Shown one piece after another: positions 36,999 to 47,141 of a DNA stretch of 64,000 nt. The notes beneath the pieces are model-generated. The model had not been told where the DNA came from and ran no database searches. It was given only the letters and a program-made list of their open reading frames with translations. Origin of the DNA: Nitrospira sp. (GTDB taxonomy: Bacteria; Nitrospirota; Nitrospiria; Nitrospirales; Nitrospiraceae); the NCBI GenBank assembly GCA_005116745.1, contig SWDS01000002.1, positions 318,211 through 382,210 of the forward strand, written 5' to 3'. How positions within the stretch are numbered: position 1 is the stretch's first letter; each line of letters starts with the position of its first letter. The position numbers were made by a program, and so were the translations under genes.

Positions 36999-37238
36999 TC
37001 ACAGGGCTGCGATGGCGTCCTTGACCGTCTTGGTGACTTTCGTCCGGATACTTGCTTCGTGAGGCAAATCGATAATGTCGTCTTCGGGGACGGTGATAAA
37101 TTTACGATTCGGCCCTTTCGTCAGCGAGATCAAGAACATACTGTTGGAAGGAGTGACAGGAATCACGACTTGGACAGACCCGTCAATTCCCTGTACCACT
37201 TCTAGAAACTTTTGTTTCCCCTCCTCCATCTCATCCAT
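36999..37238 (-). CDS. Small conserved-looking protein upstream of the coupled operon
   Basis: 79 residues from the ATG at 37238 (MDEMEEGKQKFLEV); an upstream Met at 37262 is possible. It is acidic to neutral, with a beta-like centre (QVVIPVTPSNSMFLISLTKG) and a helical end (IRTKVTKTVKDAIAAL). No signal peptide is seen. It is 50 bases upstream of the metallo-beta-lactamase-fold gene on the same strand and could share its transcript. The family is not recognised. Confidence 0.5.
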   Translation of the reverse strand: MDEMEEGKQKFLEVVQGIDGSVQVVIPVTPSNSMFLISLTKGPNRKFITVPEDDIIDLPHEASIRTKVTKTVKDAIAAL

Positions 37239-37313
37239 CGTTTCCTTTTCTCCTCTCTGCACTGTTATTATCGCGCGCGAAGAGGGGCTGATGCTTCTCT
37301 GGCGCTTCCGGGT

Positions 37314-37460
37314 TCAGCATAGGTAGAGATCAAGCCCTCCCCACTGGAAGTAGATCGCCGTTTTGAAGTGCTCGATGTTGCGGAACCCGCAGGCCATGCG
37401 CTTGATCTTCTGGATCTGGCTGTTGAGCCCCTCGCTCATTGCGACCTCCCTTTCGAGAAG
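37314..37460 (-). pseudogene. C-terminal relic of an ISL3-family transposase
   Basis: The minus strand encodes, in one frame, MSEGLNSQIQKIKRMACGFR, NIEHFKTAIYFQ and WGGLDLYLC before TGA. This matches the C-terminal end of ISL3-type transposases (EG.N..I..IKR.A.GFRN...F). Only about 45 codons remain and no catalytic DDE part or inverted repeats were seen, so it is dead. Confidence 0.7.
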
Positions 37461-37610
37461 AGCGCCGAGCCTCGTGATCAAGAGACCATGATCCTATGCT
37501 GCTCCAGTGCCTCACCAGAAGACCCTTGCATCTTCGGAGGTCATCGGCGCCTAAGAGATGTATCCTATCATGGCAATTTTTGGAGGGGCAACCGCAGCGT
37601 AGAGTAGAAA

Positions 37611-37979
37611 CTAATCTTGGGCAGGACCTTCGCGCTGGTTCAGCATATCCTTGAGCTGGTCCTTGGCCGTCCCCTCAAATCGAACAAACTCGATTCCGAA
37701 TCGATCACCTTGCTTCCATCGGACGATGGCAAGAGTGATGATGATCGGAGGCCGAGCACCTGGAGGCTGCACGTGAAGACACACACGCGCTCCGATAGGA
37801 AGCTGGATCTGACTGTCAACCTCACCGCCGGCGAGTGTCAGGTTCCTCACCATCCCATGGCCTGCCCCTTCGTCTCCGGTGAATTGGACGGGATAGTCGA
37901 CCGGCACTCGTGGTCGACCTCTTGGTTGCAGCTCTTTTTCGTCGTCTTGTTCAGGCGGCATCATATCGTAGGAGTCCAC
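37611..37979 (-). CDS. PilZ-domain protein
   Basis: 122 residues from a GTG (or an ATG five codons in). The c-di-GMP-binding PilZ signature is visible as RGRPRVPVDYPVQF (R-x3-R) and, about 25 residues later, NLTLAGGEVDSQ, which corresponds to (D/N)xSxxG with Leu-Ala-Gly in the second half. IVRWKQGDRFGIEFVRF is typical of the barrel end. It is the last gene of the purine block, one base pair after the purF stop, so it is probably read through from purF. The regulatory target is unknown. Confidence 0.78.
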   Translation of the reverse strand: MDSYDMMPPEQDDEKELQPRGRPRVPVDYPVQFTGDEGAGHGMVRNLTLAGGEVDSQIQLPIGARVCLHVQPPGARPPIIITLAIVRWKQGDRFGIEFVRFEGTAKDQLKDMLNQREGPAQD

Positions 37980-39410
37980 TCAGCGCGCTGATTCGAATAG
38001 GCCAAGCTGAAGCTCTTCCGCACGGGTAAACGGGAGGGGATAGCGTTCCGTGAAACAGGCCGTACAGTATTGATCAGGTGTCTTTGGTGCAGACTTGAGC
38101 ATCCCATCAAGGCTGAGATAGGCCAAGCTGTCCGCAGTGATGTATTTGCGGATTTCTTCGGTTGAGTGATCAGAGGCGATCAGCTCTTTTTTCGTCGGAG
38201 TATCGATTCCATAGAAACAGGGCGAGATGATCGGCGGTGAGCTAATTCGCATGTGGACTTCTTTCGCCCCGGCTTGTCGGATCATCTTGACGATCTTGCG
38301 ACTCGTCGTGCCACGAACTAACGAATCGTCAATGACAACAACCCGCTTCCCCTCCAACACCTCCGGCACAGCATTCAGCTTAACCTTGACCCCGAAGTGA
38401 CGAATCGACTGTTCGGGTTCAATGAATGTCCGCCCAACGTAGTGGTTACGGATCAAACCGGTTTCAAAGCGAATCCCAGCCCCTTCGGCATAACCAAGCG
38501 CCGCCGGGACACCGGAGTCTGGAACAGGAATGACGATATCTGCCGGTACCCCCGCCTCCTGAGCCAACTGCCGTCCCAGCGCCTTACGCGTGGTATAAAC
38601 GGTGTTTCCCCCGAAGATTTTACTATCAGGCCTGGCAAAATACACATACTCGAACACACACATGGCTGGATGCTGTTTGGGAAACGGATGATGACTATCG
38701 AGCCCTTGGTCGGTGATCACGATCAGCTCACCCGGTTCCACCTCTCGAATATACTCGGCATCAAGCAAGTCCAATGCACAGGTCTCCGACGCCACAATCC
38801 AGCCACCACGAAGACGCCCGATACAGAGCGGTCTGAGTCCGTACGGATCACGCGCGGCGATGAGCCCATTGTCGGTCATCAAAACAACAGAAAATGCGCC
38901 GCGCACCTGACTCAGCGCATCGACGATACGCGCGAGAAAGGAATCTGCGCGTGAATGGGCGATGAGGTGGATAATGACCTCACTATCCGATGTGGACTGG
39001 AAGATCGCCCCGTAGGCTTCCAGTTCGTGTCGGAGCATCTGGGCATTGATGAGATTGCCATTATGCGCCAACGCCAAATTGCCCAGCGCAAAATTCACGG
39101 TCAATGGCTGCACATTCTTAAAGTCGTTGCCGCCGGTCGTGGAATAGCGATTGTGTCCGACGGCCATATGGCCGGGCAATTTCTCCAGCACTGACTTGTG
39201 AAAAATGTCGGCGACAAGACCCATGCCTTTCTGCACGAACACTTGCTCCCCATCCCCCGCGACAATTCCGGATGCCTCTTGCCCGCGATGCTGCAGCGCG
39301 TACAGACCCAAGTACGTCAGATTGGCTGCTTCTTCGTGGCCGAAGACGCCGAAGACGGCGCATTCGTCGTGGAACTTATCTGGCGAGACGATCGGCAGTT
39401 CTTTGTGCAT
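37980..39410 (-). CDS. purF: Amidophosphoribosyltransferase, [4Fe-4S] type
   Basis: 476 residues from the ATG at 39410, with AAGGA upstream; an in-frame TTG at 39422 is not needed. It catalyses the first committed step of purine synthesis, PRPP plus glutamine to phosphoribosylamine. A 16-residue propeptide ends before the nucleophile Cys ([10 protein letters not shown]). The glutaminase half is N-terminal; the PRPP-binding loop is [17 protein letters not shown]. Cysteines in [23 protein letters not shown] and YCTACF match the iron-sulfur ligands of the Bacillus subtilis enzyme, so a regulatory, oxygen-sensitive cluster is expected. Confidence 0.96.
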   Translation of the reverse strand: MHKELPIVSPDKFHDECAVFGVFGHEEAANLTYLGLYALQHRGQEASGIVAGDGEQVFVQKGMGLVADIFHKSVLEKLPGHMAVGHNRYSTTGGNDFKNVQPLTVNFALGNLALAHNGNLINAQMLRHELEAYGAIFQSTSDSEVIIHLIAHSRADSFLARIVDALSQVRGAFSVVLMTDNGLIAARDPYGLRPLCIGRLRGGWIVASETCALDLLDAEYIREVEPGELIVITDQGLDSHHPFPKQHPAMCVFEYVYFARPDSKIFGGNTVYTTRKALGRQLAQEAGVPADIVIPVPDSGVPAALGYAEGAGIRFETGLIRNHYVGRTFIEPEQSIRHFGVKVKLNAVPEVLEGKRVVVIDDSLVRGTTSRKIVKMIRQAGAKEVHMRISSPPIISPCFYGIDTPTKKELIASDHSTEEIRKYITADSLAYLSLDGMLKSAPKTPDQYCTACFTERYPLPFTRAEELQLGLFESAR

Positions 39411-39431
39411 GATCCTTAACAATTCACGAGG

Positions 39432-41684
39432 CTAGGAATGGTTCAACGTTTGCTCCAAGGAACACGCCCACCGATCATATAGTGTCGCCACCGGCTGATC
39501 GATCACCTGTTCCATCGAACCGTCCTCTCCCACAGACACGACCAGCCGTTCACCGGAAACGGCCCCGATCACTTCCACCGGCACACCAAAGCGCCTCGCC
39601 TCGGAAAGTATCGTCTGTCGATCGACCGGCTTTGCGGAGACCACCACCCGCGATTGACTTTCGCCAAAGAGAACGGCGTCTTTTCGAAGCCGACCTCTGT
39701 TCAAGCTTACTACGGCACCGAAAGTCCGCTCTGGTCCAGAGATGCAGCTTTCCGTCAATGCGACAACAACACCGCCTTCCGAACAATCATGGGCGGATCG
39801 TAAGAAACCATTCTGAATCAGGGACAGCACGCAATCATGGAGCGCCTTTTCCGCAGTCAGACTGAGATAGGGCGGCGACCCCTGTTCACGAGCATGCACG
39901 ACCTTGAGATACTCCGTTCCACCCAAATCCTCACGAGAAGAGCCAAGCAAGAGGATCTCGTCGCCTTCCTGCTTGAACCACTGAGTCATCGACCGTTCCA
40001 CATCATCGATCAACCCAACCATACCCAGCATGGGGGTTGGGTAAATGGAAAGTTCATTCGTTTCATTATAAAAGCTGACATTCCCGCTCACGATGGGAAT
40101 CTGAAAATGCTCGCAGGCGTCTTTCATGCCTTCGATTGCCATCACGAACTGCCACATGATCTCCGGTCGTTCCGGATTACCGAAATTGAGACAATCCGTC
40201 AAACCAATCGGTACCGCCCCGGAGCAGACGAGATTCCTCGCCGCCTCAGCCACGGCCAGCCTGGCCCCTTCATAGGGATTCAACAGGCAATACCGGCTGT
40301 TGCAATCGACTGTCATGGCCACAGCTTTGTTCGTGCCTTTGATCCGCACCACCGCGGCATCGGATCCAGGACGAACCGTCGTATTCGTCCGCACCATGTG
40401 ATCATACTGTTCGTAGACCCATCGCTTGCTGGCAATGGTCGGCGACTCCAACAAGGCCAACAGGGCCACATTTGCGTCTTTCACATCTGGAAGGACGTCA
40501 TAATTCAGGTTCGTCAGCATATCCTGATACGCTGGTGGCTGATAAGGCCGTTCATACCGAGGTCCGTCGTCGGCCAACGATTTGGCAGGAATTTCCGCCA
40601 CGACCTTGCCCTGATCTTTCACACGCAAGATACCGTCTGCCGTCACCGTTCCGACTACAGCCACATCCAAATCCCACTTCCTGCAAATGGCGATACAGTC
40701 CTCTTCTTTGCCGGCTTTTGCCACCATCAACATCCGCTCTTGCGACTCGGACAGCATAATCTCGTATGGCGTCATCCCAGGCTCTCGCCTTGGGACCACG
40801 GTCAGATCCAATTCCATCCCGTTACCGGCACGGGAGGCCATCTCACACGACGAACTCGTCAGCCCTGCCGCCCCCATATCTTGAATCCCGACGAGCAGAT
40901 CTCCCTCCATCAACTCGAGACACGCTTCGAGTAGCAATTTTTCGGTAAAGGGATCACCGACCTGTACCGTCGGCCGCTTCTGCTCTGATTGATCGTCGAA
41001 CGAATCGGATGCCATCGTCGCCCCATGAATCCCATCACGGCCTGTTTTGGAACCGAAGTAGATCACAGGATTCCCAACGCCTGCCGCCGTGCCACGGAAA
41101 ATTTTGTCTGTATGGGCCAGACCGAGACAGAACACGTTGACCAATGGATTCAGCGCGTAGATATCATTGAAGACGATCTCGCCTCCCACAGTAGGAACTC
41201 CCATGCAATTGCCGTAACCAGCAATGCCGGAAACGACCCCCTTCATGAGATGACGAGTCTTGGGCGAGTGCAGCTCTCCAAACCGCAGGGAATCGAGCAG
41301 CGCAATCGGCCTCGCGCCCATCGTAAAGATGTCGCGCAGAATGCCACCCACTCCCGTGGCTGCGCCCTGATAGGGCTCGATAAACGATGGGTGGTTGTGC
41401 GATTCCATCTTGAATACCACGCACAACCCGTCGCCAATATCGACGGCCCCGGCATTTTCCCCTGGCCCCTGGACGACACGAGGCCCAGTCGTCGGCAGCT
41501 TCTTTAAATGCACGCGCGAGCTTTTGTACGAGCAGTGCTCGGACCACATCACGGAAAACATGCCGAGTTCCGTCAGATTGGGCTCACGCCCGAGAATGTC
41601 GATGATTTTTTGATACTCCTCGCTCGTCAAATTGTGCTGAGCGATGAGTTCTTTGGTAATTGGCGGAGTACGGGCCTGCATCAT
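39432..41684 (-). CDS. purL: Phosphoribosylformylglycinamidine synthase subunit PurL
   Basis: 750 residues, the small form that works with separate PurS and PurQ, both encoded upstream in the same block. It makes FGAM from FGAR, ATP and glutamine-derived ammonia. Characteristic stretches are [20 protein letters not shown] near residue 45, [58 protein letters not shown] and [15 protein letters not shown]. It ends 22 bases before the purF start. Confidence 0.97.
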   Translation of the reverse strand: MMQARTPPITKELIAQHNLTSEEYQKIIDILGREPNLTELGMFSVMWSEHCSYKSSRVHLKKLPTTGPRVVQGPGENAGAVDIGDGLCVVFKMESHNHPSFIEPYQGAATGVGGILRDIFTMGARPIALLDSLRFGELHSPKTRHLMKGVVSGIAGYGNCMGVPTVGGEIVFNDIYALNPLVNVFCLGLAHTDKIFRGTAAGVGNPVIYFGSKTGRDGIHGATMASDSFDDQSEQKRPTVQVGDPFTEKLLLEACLELMEGDLLVGIQDMGAAGLTSSSCEMASRAGNGMELDLTVVPRREPGMTPYEIMLSESQERMLMVAKAGKEEDCIAICRKWDLDVAVVGTVTADGILRVKDQGKVVAEIPAKSLADDGPRYERPYQPPAYQDMLTNLNYDVLPDVKDANVALLALLESPTIASKRWVYEQYDHMVRTNTTVRPGSDAAVVRIKGTNKAVAMTVDCNSRYCLLNPYEGARLAVAEAARNLVCSGAVPIGLTDCLNFGNPERPEIMWQFVMAIEGMKDACEHFQIPIVSGNVSFYNETNELSIYPTPMLGMVGLIDDVERSMTQWFKQEGDEILLLGSSREDLGGTEYLKVVHAREQGSPPYLSLTAEKALHDCVLSLIQNGFLRSAHDCSEGGVVVALTESCISGPERTFGAVVSLNRGRLRKDAVLFGESQSRVVVSAKPVDRQTILSEARRFGVPVEVIGAVSGERLVVSVGEDGSMEQVIDQPVATLYDRWACSLEQTLNHS

Positions 41685-41849
41685 GTCCTAAACTCCACAG
41701 TAACGAAGCGTTCCACAGTATATCGAATCTGCTACGGATGTGTCTTCAGGACATGGCGGCAACAGTTACACGTACTGAACAACGTGACCGGCGAGATACC
41801 AGAATAGCACCTCGCCGGTCCGTCGATCTGAATCGTAAGCCCTGAGCTG

Positions 41850-42188
41850 TTACTGAACTTCCACCTTAATGGCTGCTTCCGCGGCTAACATTTGATGATC
41901 CTTATCTGCCGCAATGACCTTGATCTCATGAGTCCCTGAACTCATCCCTTTGACGGTCTTTTTGTCCCAGCCCTTCTGATATTCGCCATCAACAAAACAA
42001 TGGGCATGCGTCGCCTGGGTGCCCTTCGTGAGCTCATAGACCAGTTCAATATCTTTTCCCACCTTGGCGCCAGGCGCCGGACTCGTGATCGTGAGCTTGC
42101 TCCCGTCATCCGTCGCAGCAAACACACCAGCGCCAGAACACAAGGTGAATAGACCAATGGCTGCCACTAATGCACCTATACGTCTCAT
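41850..42188 (-). CDS. Small secreted Ig-like protein within the purine block
   Basis: 112 residues with GGAGGG upstream. A signal peptide (LVAAIGLFTLCSGAGVFA) leaves about 88 residues. The mature part, SKLTITSPAPGAKVGKDIEL ... GTHEIKVIAADKDHQML, looks like a single beta-sandwich of the kind annotated as Ig-like or DUF4399-like, with one Cys and one conserved-looking HAHCFVDG. It is expected in the periplasm. It lies between purQ and purL but has no evident link to purine synthesis. The function is unknown. Confidence 0.65.
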   Translation of the reverse strand: MRRIGALVAAIGLFTLCSGAGVFAATDDGSKLTITSPAPGAKVGKDIELVYELTKGTQATHAHCFVDGEYQKGWDKKTVKGMSSGTHEIKVIAADKDHQMLAAEAAIKVEVQ

Positions 42189-42315
42189 TGCGACCCTCCT
42201 CTAGATATAAAAGAAGTTGAAACTGTTACCGACCAACTGACTGAATACTTTACCGTGCGCACTTTCGATCTTCAATCCTCAGGAGAACGATCCCGCCAAA
42301 TCATCGTTGGAGCGC

Positions 42316-43029
42316 TTACCAGACTTCTGCCACCTGCTTCTGCTCTAAAAACGAGATCATCGATTGAAAGAGGTGTCTCCCATCTTCATTGCCCAACATG
42401 GTCTCGGTACAGCGCTCCGGATGGGGCATCATACCCAGGACATTCCCCTCGGCATTGCAAAGTCCTGCAATGTTGTCGAGCGAGCCGTTTGGACAACTCC
42501 CCGGCGTGACCGTCCCATCTACTGTGCAATAGCGGAAGGTGATCTGTGCATTGGCTTGAAGCCCAGCTAAGGTCACCGGATCGGTGTAGTAATTCCCATC
42601 CGCATGCGCAATCGGGATTTTGAGCACCTGACCAGGCTTGCACGCATTCGTAAACGGCGTCGCTGCGTTCTCCACTTTGACGTAAGTCTCGCGGCAGATA
42701 AAGTGCAGCGACTTATTTCGCAACATGGCCCCGGGCAACAAACCCGCTTCCAGCAGAATCTGAAATCCGTTGCAGATCCCCAGCACCAATTTTCCCTCAG
42801 CCGCAAACTGCTTGACTGCCTGCATGACCGGAGAAAACCGCGCAATCGCCCCGGTACGGAGATAATCGCCATATGAAAATCCCCCCGGCAGGATCACCGC
42901 GTCCAAGCCGGCTACTGACGACTCCTTATGCCACACCATTGTGGCATTCTGCCCGAGCACATCTTTCAAGACATGCACACAGTCGTGATCGCAATTACTA
43001 CCGGGAAATACAAGAACACCGACATTCAT
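42316..43029 (-). CDS. purQ: Phosphoribosylformylglycinamidine synthase, glutaminase subunit PurQ
   Basis: 237 residues. Class I glutamine amidotransferase that supplies ammonia to PurL. The beginning [20 protein letters not shown] is typical. The nucleophile Cys is in [20 protein letters not shown] (near 85), and the His-Glu pair is in MPHPERC near residue 205. It lies 20 bases after purS. Confidence 0.96.
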   Translation of the reverse strand: MNVGVLVFPGSNCDHDCVHVLKDVLGQNATMVWHKESSVAGLDAVILPGGFSYGDYLRTGAIARFSPVMQAVKQFAAEGKLVLGICNGFQILLEAGLLPGAMLRNKSLHFICRETYVKVENAATPFTNACKPGQVLKIPIAHADGNYYTDPVTLAGLQANAQITFRYCTVDGTVTPGSCPNGSLDNIAGLCNAEGNVLGMMPHPERCTETMLGNEDGRHLFQSMISFLEQKQVAEVW

Positions 43030-43049
43030 GTGGCAGACCCCACGCGAAG

Positions 43050-43292
43050 TTACGCAGTCAATTCATACCGATAGTCTTCAATGATCGTATTCGCCAGGAG
43101 CTTCTCGCACATCGACTTGACTGCAACCTCTGCCTTCGTCTTATCTGTCTCCTGGAGATCTAGCTCCATATACTTGCCGACGCGGACATTGGCCGCATTC
43201 CTAAACCCCAATGAGTCCAGTGCATGCTCAATAGCCTTGCCTTGAGGATCCAAGATGCCTGACTTCAACGTTACGTGAATTTTGGCTTTCAC
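43050..43292 (-). CDS. purS: Phosphoribosylformylglycinamidine synthase subunit PurS
   Basis: 80 residues. PurS dimers bridge PurL and PurQ. The family pattern is clear: [38 protein letters not shown], and [18 protein letters not shown] at the end. The ATG overlaps the stop of the upstream small membrane protein by four bases (ATGA). Confidence 0.95.
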   Translation of the reverse strand: MKAKIHVTLKSGILDPQGKAIEHALDSLGFRNAANVRVGKYMELDLQETDKTKAEVAVKSMCEKLLANTIIEDYRYELTA

Positions 43293-43510
43293 AACTTACT
43301 CTCCTGCTTTTCCTCGGCCTGATTCAACCGATCCACATATTTCTTGATCCAGAAGATGACGGCAATGGTGAGTCCGCCGCAAAACACCAAGGCCACGAAC
43401 GCCCACCGCCAGGGTGACTCATGTAACCGATAGGCCATCACTCCGATAATGGCCGCCCAAACCACCACCGAAGCCACCAGCCCATAATTCAAATATGCCC
43501 GCAGCATCAT
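43289..43510 (-). CDS. Small two-helix membrane protein coupled to purS
   Basis: 73 residues. Two hydrophobic segments (LVASVVVWAAIIGVMAY and WAFVALVFCGGLTIAVIFWI) are followed by a charged tail ([18 protein letters not shown]). Its stop overlaps the purS ATG. The upstream flank carries the 212-bp inverted-repeat element. I do not recognise the family, and its presence among purine genes is unexplained. Confidence 0.6.
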   Translation of the reverse strand: MMLRAYLNYGLVASVVVWAAIIGVMAYRLHESPWRWAFVALVFCGGLTIAVIFWIKKYVDRLNQAEEKQESKL

Positions 43511-43546
43511 TTTCCTTCTCTATCTCTCTTCCACTCTACTAGTTGA

Positions 43547-43758
43547 AAAGGGTGAGCTGGAATTACCAGGCGCCTTGCGCGAAGGCTCGAGCTTCCCGCA
43601 CTCCACGACCGATGCGCTCCGCAGAGCGGACGGCGAGCACTGCTCGAAGTTCCGCTAGAATTTCATTCGAAGCGGAACAAGTTGCGCAGCCGAGCAGAGG
43701 GAGTGGCACGTGCGGTCGAGCCGGAGTGCCGAAGCCTGGAAATTCCAGCTCGCCCTTT
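43547..43758. repeat. 212-bp element with 25-bp terminal inverted repeats
   Basis: The left end AAAGGGTGAGCTGGAATTAC (43547 onward, 25 bases) pairs with the right end (43734-43758) at 23 of 25 positions. The interior continues the symmetry imperfectly (left CTTCCCGCACTCC, right complement CTTCGGCACTCC) and has a central hairpin GTTCCGCT/AGCGGAAC at 43649-43678. The right end stops four bases short of the purC stop codon. Short frames inside it (up to 68 codons) look non-coding. It resembles a MITE or large REP-type element. Target-site duplications are not obvious. Confidence 0.7.
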
Positions 43759-43761
43759 CGT

Positions 43762-44466
43762 TTACCCACATACCCTTTTCAACACCTCCTGATACGCTTC
43801 CTCAATCTTCCCCATATCTTTCCGAAACCGATCTTTATCCATCGATTCGCCGGTCGTCATGTCCCAAAAACGGCACGTGTCTGGAGAAATCTCGTCCGCC
43901 AAGATCAGTTTATTGTGAAACACCCCGAACTCGAGCTTGAAATCGACGAGCTGCATCTTCCGCTCGGCGAAGAAGGGTTTGAGGACCTTATTCACCGCGT
44001 GCCCGAGCTCTCGCAACTCTCGCAACACTCCTGGCGTTGCGACATTCATCAGCCGTAGATGATCGTCATTGACGAGCGGATCGCCAAGTCCATCATTTTT
44101 GTAGTAGAACTCAACAACCGCCGGATCGATCCGGTTGCCCTCTTTCAATCCGAGCCGTTTGGCCAAGCTCCCCGCGACGACGTTCCGAACCACGACTTCG
44201 ATCGGGACGATCCTGACTTTCTTGGTGAGCATTTCCCGGTCATTCGACCGCTCCACAAAGTGTGTCCGGATCCCGTTTTGCTCCAAGAGCTGAAACAGCC
44301 GCTCGGAGACCTTGTTGTTAATGACGCCTTTTTCAACGATGGTGCCGCGCTTCTGTGCGTTGAAGGCCGTCGCATCGTCTTTAAAATACTGCACGACCTG
44401 GTCTGGATTTCCCGTCGAAAAGATCTTCTTCGCCTTGCCTTCGTAAAGAAGCTCGCCCATCGCCAT
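43762..44466 (-). CDS. purC: SAICAR synthase (PurC)
   Basis: 234 residues from the ATG at 44466 (MAMGELL); the next Met at 44460 is an alternative, and longer frames run into the chlorite dismutase gene. It condenses CAIR with aspartate using ATP. Typical motifs are LLYEGKAKKIFSTGNPDQVV at the start, AFNAQKRGTIVEKGVINNKV, VVRNVVAGSLAKRLGLKEG and LILADEISPDTCRFWD. It lies 22 bases after cld. Confidence 0.96.
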   Translation of the reverse strand: MAMGELLYEGKAKKIFSTGNPDQVVQYFKDDATAFNAQKRGTIVEKGVINNKVSERLFQLLEQNGIRTHFVERSNDREMLTKKVRIVPIEVVVRNVVAGSLAKRLGLKEGNRIDPAVVEFYYKNDGLGDPLVNDDHLRLMNVATPGVLRELRELGHAVNKVLKPFFAERKMQLVDFKLEFGVFHNKLILADEISPDTCRFWDMTTGESMDKDRFRKDMGKIEEAYQEVLKRVCG

Positions 44467-44488
44467 GATCGGACCTCTGTAGTTCAAC

Positions 44489-45283
44489 TTACTGCGCCAA
44501 CAGCTCGACAACCTCGTCCAACGATTTCATCGTCCCGAGTATGGTTGGACTCCCGAATCGCCGCGTATAGCGAAATTCTTGCACCTTCTCAAGCGACAAC
44601 ACCAGGCTGTGAAAATCCTCCAGCTTGGAGGTTTCAAAGTACGTAATGAAGTCCAGATCGTCCAGCCCGCTGGAGTGATAGAGCTTCCGCTTGACCGATT
44701 GTAAATACGGTAACGTGGCGGCGGTATGTTCCTGCATCATCTCGGCTCGTTTCTCCTGATCCAGCCCCCACCACTCGGCTGACTTCCTGACCGGGATCAC
44801 GATGGCATAGGGATGCTGGCCGGGTTCACTGACCGCCTTCAAGTCAGCCCTCATCTGTTCAGGAAATCCCGGTGCGTAATTCGGTTTTTTGGTAAGTCCG
44901 TGCATGACCCCAACCGTCTTGAGGTATCTCCCGAATTGGCTGCTCTTCAGATCCAGGAGAAACTCCTGCGTCACGCGTAATTCCGCCGCATGAATCCGGA
45001 ACAAGAGATCAGCGTGATCGGAAAGCCCTCGAAGCAGGTACAGATCGATTGCCACATGCTCCCGATGCTGTTCCACCACACCCTTGAGCGAGGTCAGACG
45101 GACGATCCGCATCGCAGGGTCTTGCTTCGCCCACTCTTCATTCAGCGCGAAGAGAGCAAACGTGCCGTACACTCCGGGTTCCGTAAGAAGTTTCTCGCGA
45201 TCCGCCGCAGACTGCGCATCGGATAGCCACGGGCCGACCATCACGCACATGAACATCAGTGCCGCTACAAATGAACGCGTCAT
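44489..45283 (-). CDS. cld: Chlorite dismutase, periplasmic, Nitrospira type
   Basis: 264 residues from the ATG at 45283, which overlaps the purB stop by four bases (ATGA). A signal peptide ends near SDAQSA (residue 26), so the heme enzyme is exported. It converts chlorite to chloride and O2. The sequence follows the pentameric long-chain Cld of Nitrospira: LTEPGVYGTFALF, LLRGLSDHADLLFRIHA, YAIVIPVRKSAEWWGLDQE and YHSSGLDDLDFITYFET. The proximal heme ligand H186 (MMQEHTAA) and the distal Arg R199 (SVKRKLYH), 13 residues on, are both present, so the enzyme should be active. Its position between purB and purC is unusual. Confidence 0.93.
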   Translation of the reverse strand: MTRSFVAALMFMCVMVGPWLSDAQSAADREKLLTEPGVYGTFALFALNEEWAKQDPAMRIVRLTSLKGVVEQHREHVAIDLYLLRGLSDHADLLFRIHAAELRVTQEFLLDLKSSQFGRYLKTVGVMHGLTKKPNYAPGFPEQMRADLKAVSEPGQHPYAIVIPVRKSAEWWGLDQEKRAEMMQEHTAATLPYLQSVKRKLYHSSGLDDLDFITYFETSKLEDFHSLVLSLEKVQEFRYTRRFGSPTILGTMKSLDEVVELLAQ

Positions 45284-46620
45284 GATCTCGTCTCCTTCCT
45301 CCTGATACCAGGCAAACGATGGTGGTCCCGCCCGAACACCCGCCGATAGATCTGATCGAGGTGGCGCAGATAGTACTTGGGGTTGAAACACGCTGCAATC
45401 TCACTGTGCTTTAGATGCTGTGAGATAAACGGGTCTTTGCCGGCCAATTCTTGCAGTGCGCCTCCGCCTCTCCAGGAGACCATGGCATTGCGCTGCACCA
45501 CTTCATAGGACTCTTTTCGCTGCGCCCCCTTCTCGACCAAGGCCAACAGCAGCCGCTGCGAATATACCAGCCCCCCAGTCAATTCGAGGTTTCGCCTCAT
45601 TCGATCAGGATACACAACCAAATGTTCGATGAGATCCGTGACTTTGGCGAGCATATAGTCGATCAGAATCGTGCTGTCCGGCATGATCACCCGCTCGACC
45701 GACGAATGGCTGATATCCCGTTCATGCCAGAGCGCCACATTCTCCATCGCCGCCAGACTGTTGGCCCGCACGAGCCGCGCCAAGCCACAAAGATTCTCCG
45801 AGACAATCGGGTTCCGTTTGTGAGGCATCGCCGACGATCCCTTCTGGCCTTCGGAGAAATACTCTTCCGCTTCGAGCACTTCTGTGCGCTGGAGGTGGCG
45901 AATTTCGGTGGCGATCTTTTCGATGCTGGCCGCAAGCAACGCGAGCGCTGTGGCATAGGAGGCGTGGCGGTCTCGTTGGACGACCTGATTCGAGACGGGA
46001 TCGGCCTTCAAGCCAAGCTTGGCGCACACATAGTCTTCAATATCCGGTCCCTGATGGGCGAAGGTTCCCATGGCGCCGGACAGTTTGCCGACCGCAATCT
46101 CGGTCCGCACCCGCCGTAACCGCTCGTGATGGCGGCGGACTTCTTCGTACCACAGGGCGAGCTTCAGCCCAAATGAGATCGGCTCCCCGTGAATGCCATG
46201 GGACCGCCCCACCATGACCTGATCCTTGTACCGGAACGACTGCCGCTTCAAGACAGCCAGTAACCGTTCAACCCCTTCCAGGATGAGATCCATGGCCTCA
46301 GTCATTTGAACGGCCAGTGAAGTATCGACAATGTCGGAGGATGTGAGTCCCATGTGGAGAAACCGATGTTCCGGTCCTACTGTGTCCATGAGCGATTCGA
46401 GAAAAGCGATCACATCATGCTTGGTGACCTTTTCGATTTCGGCAATTCGGTCGACGTTGATCTTGGCCTTCTTCCGGATTTTCGCCGCCGTTCCACGTGG
46501 TGCCTGTTTGGCATGCTCGAAGGCGGCACAAGCCTGTAGTTCGACCTCCAGCCAGATCTCATATTTATGTTTCAGATCCCAGATCGCCTTCATCTGTGGA
46601 CGTGTATACCGTTCAATCAC
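45280..46620 (-). CDS. purB: Adenylosuccinate lyase
   Basis: 446 residues from a GTG at 46620, with GGAGG ten bases upstream; the family start (V/M)IERYTRPQM fits exactly, while longer frames add non-homologous residues. It acts twice in purine synthesis, releasing fumarate from SAICAR and from adenylosuccinate. The fumarase-superfamily signature [15 protein letters not shown] holds the catalytic Ser loop, and [18 protein letters not shown] holds the catalytic His. It overlaps nusB by eight bases and cld by four. Confidence 0.96.
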   Translation of the reverse strand: MIERYTRPQMKAIWDLKHKYEIWLEVELQACAAFEHAKQAPRGTAAKIRKKAKINVDRIAEIEKVTKHDVIAFLESLMDTVGPEHRFLHMGLTSSDIVDTSLAVQMTEAMDLILEGVERLLAVLKRQSFRYKDQVMVGRSHGIHGEPISFGLKLALWYEEVRRHHERLRRVRTEIAVGKLSGAMGTFAHQGPDIEDYVCAKLGLKADPVSNQVVQRDRHASYATALALLAASIEKIATEIRHLQRTEVLEAEEYFSEGQKGSSAMPHKRNPIVSENLCGLARLVRANSLAAMENVALWHERDISHSSVERVIMPDSTILIDYMLAKVTDLIEHLVVYPDRMRRNLELTGGLVYSQRLLLALVEKGAQRKESYEVVQRNAMVSWRGGGALQELAGKDPFISQHLKHSEIAACFNPKYYLRHLDQIYRRVFGRDHHRLPGIRRKETRS

Positions 46621-47074
46621 GATCCGCTTTCCTCCAGATTCCACGATCAGGGTCTGCGCGCTTCGCGGCCAGCCGCGACTCGGTGGCCAAGGCCTTATCA
46701 AGAACCGCGTTCACGAACTTTGAAGCATCCTCGTCGCCGAAACTCTTTGCCAGTTCGATGGCTTCGTCCATCGTAACCTTGGCAGGCACCTCATCCAACC
46801 ACAGCAACTCGTACAGCCCGGCACGCAAAATGTTGCGGTCGACGATCGGCATGCGGTTCACGGTCCAATTCGTCGCATACTTACCGATAGTGGCATCGAG
46901 CTCTTTTTTATGCTCCAGCACACCCTGCACCAACTGTTCCGCGAACGCTCTCGACTCATCAGACGCCTCGCATTCACGCCAAAACTCGTCAAGCTGCACG
47001 CCGGACTTCCCATGAATGTCATGCTGAAAGAGGATCTGCAAGGCTCGCTCGCGAGCTTGGTGACGAGAGCCCAT
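46613..47074 (-). CDS. nusB: Transcription antitermination factor NusB
   Basis: 153 residues from the ATG at 47074 ([20 protein letters not shown]), the conserved family start. NusB forms the boxA-binding heterodimer with NusE (S10) that prevents premature termination of rRNA transcription. Further family stretches are [40 protein letters not shown] and [13 protein letters not shown]. It follows ribH, the common bacterial ribH-nusB arrangement. Confidence 0.94.
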   Translation of the reverse strand: MGSRHQARERALQILFQHDIHGKSGVQLDEFWRECEASDESRAFAEQLVQGVLEHKKELDATIGKYATNWTVNRMPIVDRNILRAGLYELLWLDEVPAKVTMDEAIELAKSFGDEDASKFVNAVLDKALATESRLAAKRADPDRGIWRKADRD

Positions 47075-47141
47075 AGTTATACAGTGGGAACGTGAGAACG
47101 TTGAAAAGCTCGCAAGCTCACAGACTGACAAGAGAAATGAC

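Noticed and set aside
39837..40934. 365-codon open frame opposite purL
   Set aside because: Typical antisense shadow of a GC-rich gene, rich in His/Arg/Pro, with no recognisable domain; purL is certain.
43563..43769. 68-codon frame inside the 212-bp element
   Set aside because: It arises from the inverted-repeat DNA and shows no protein-like features.
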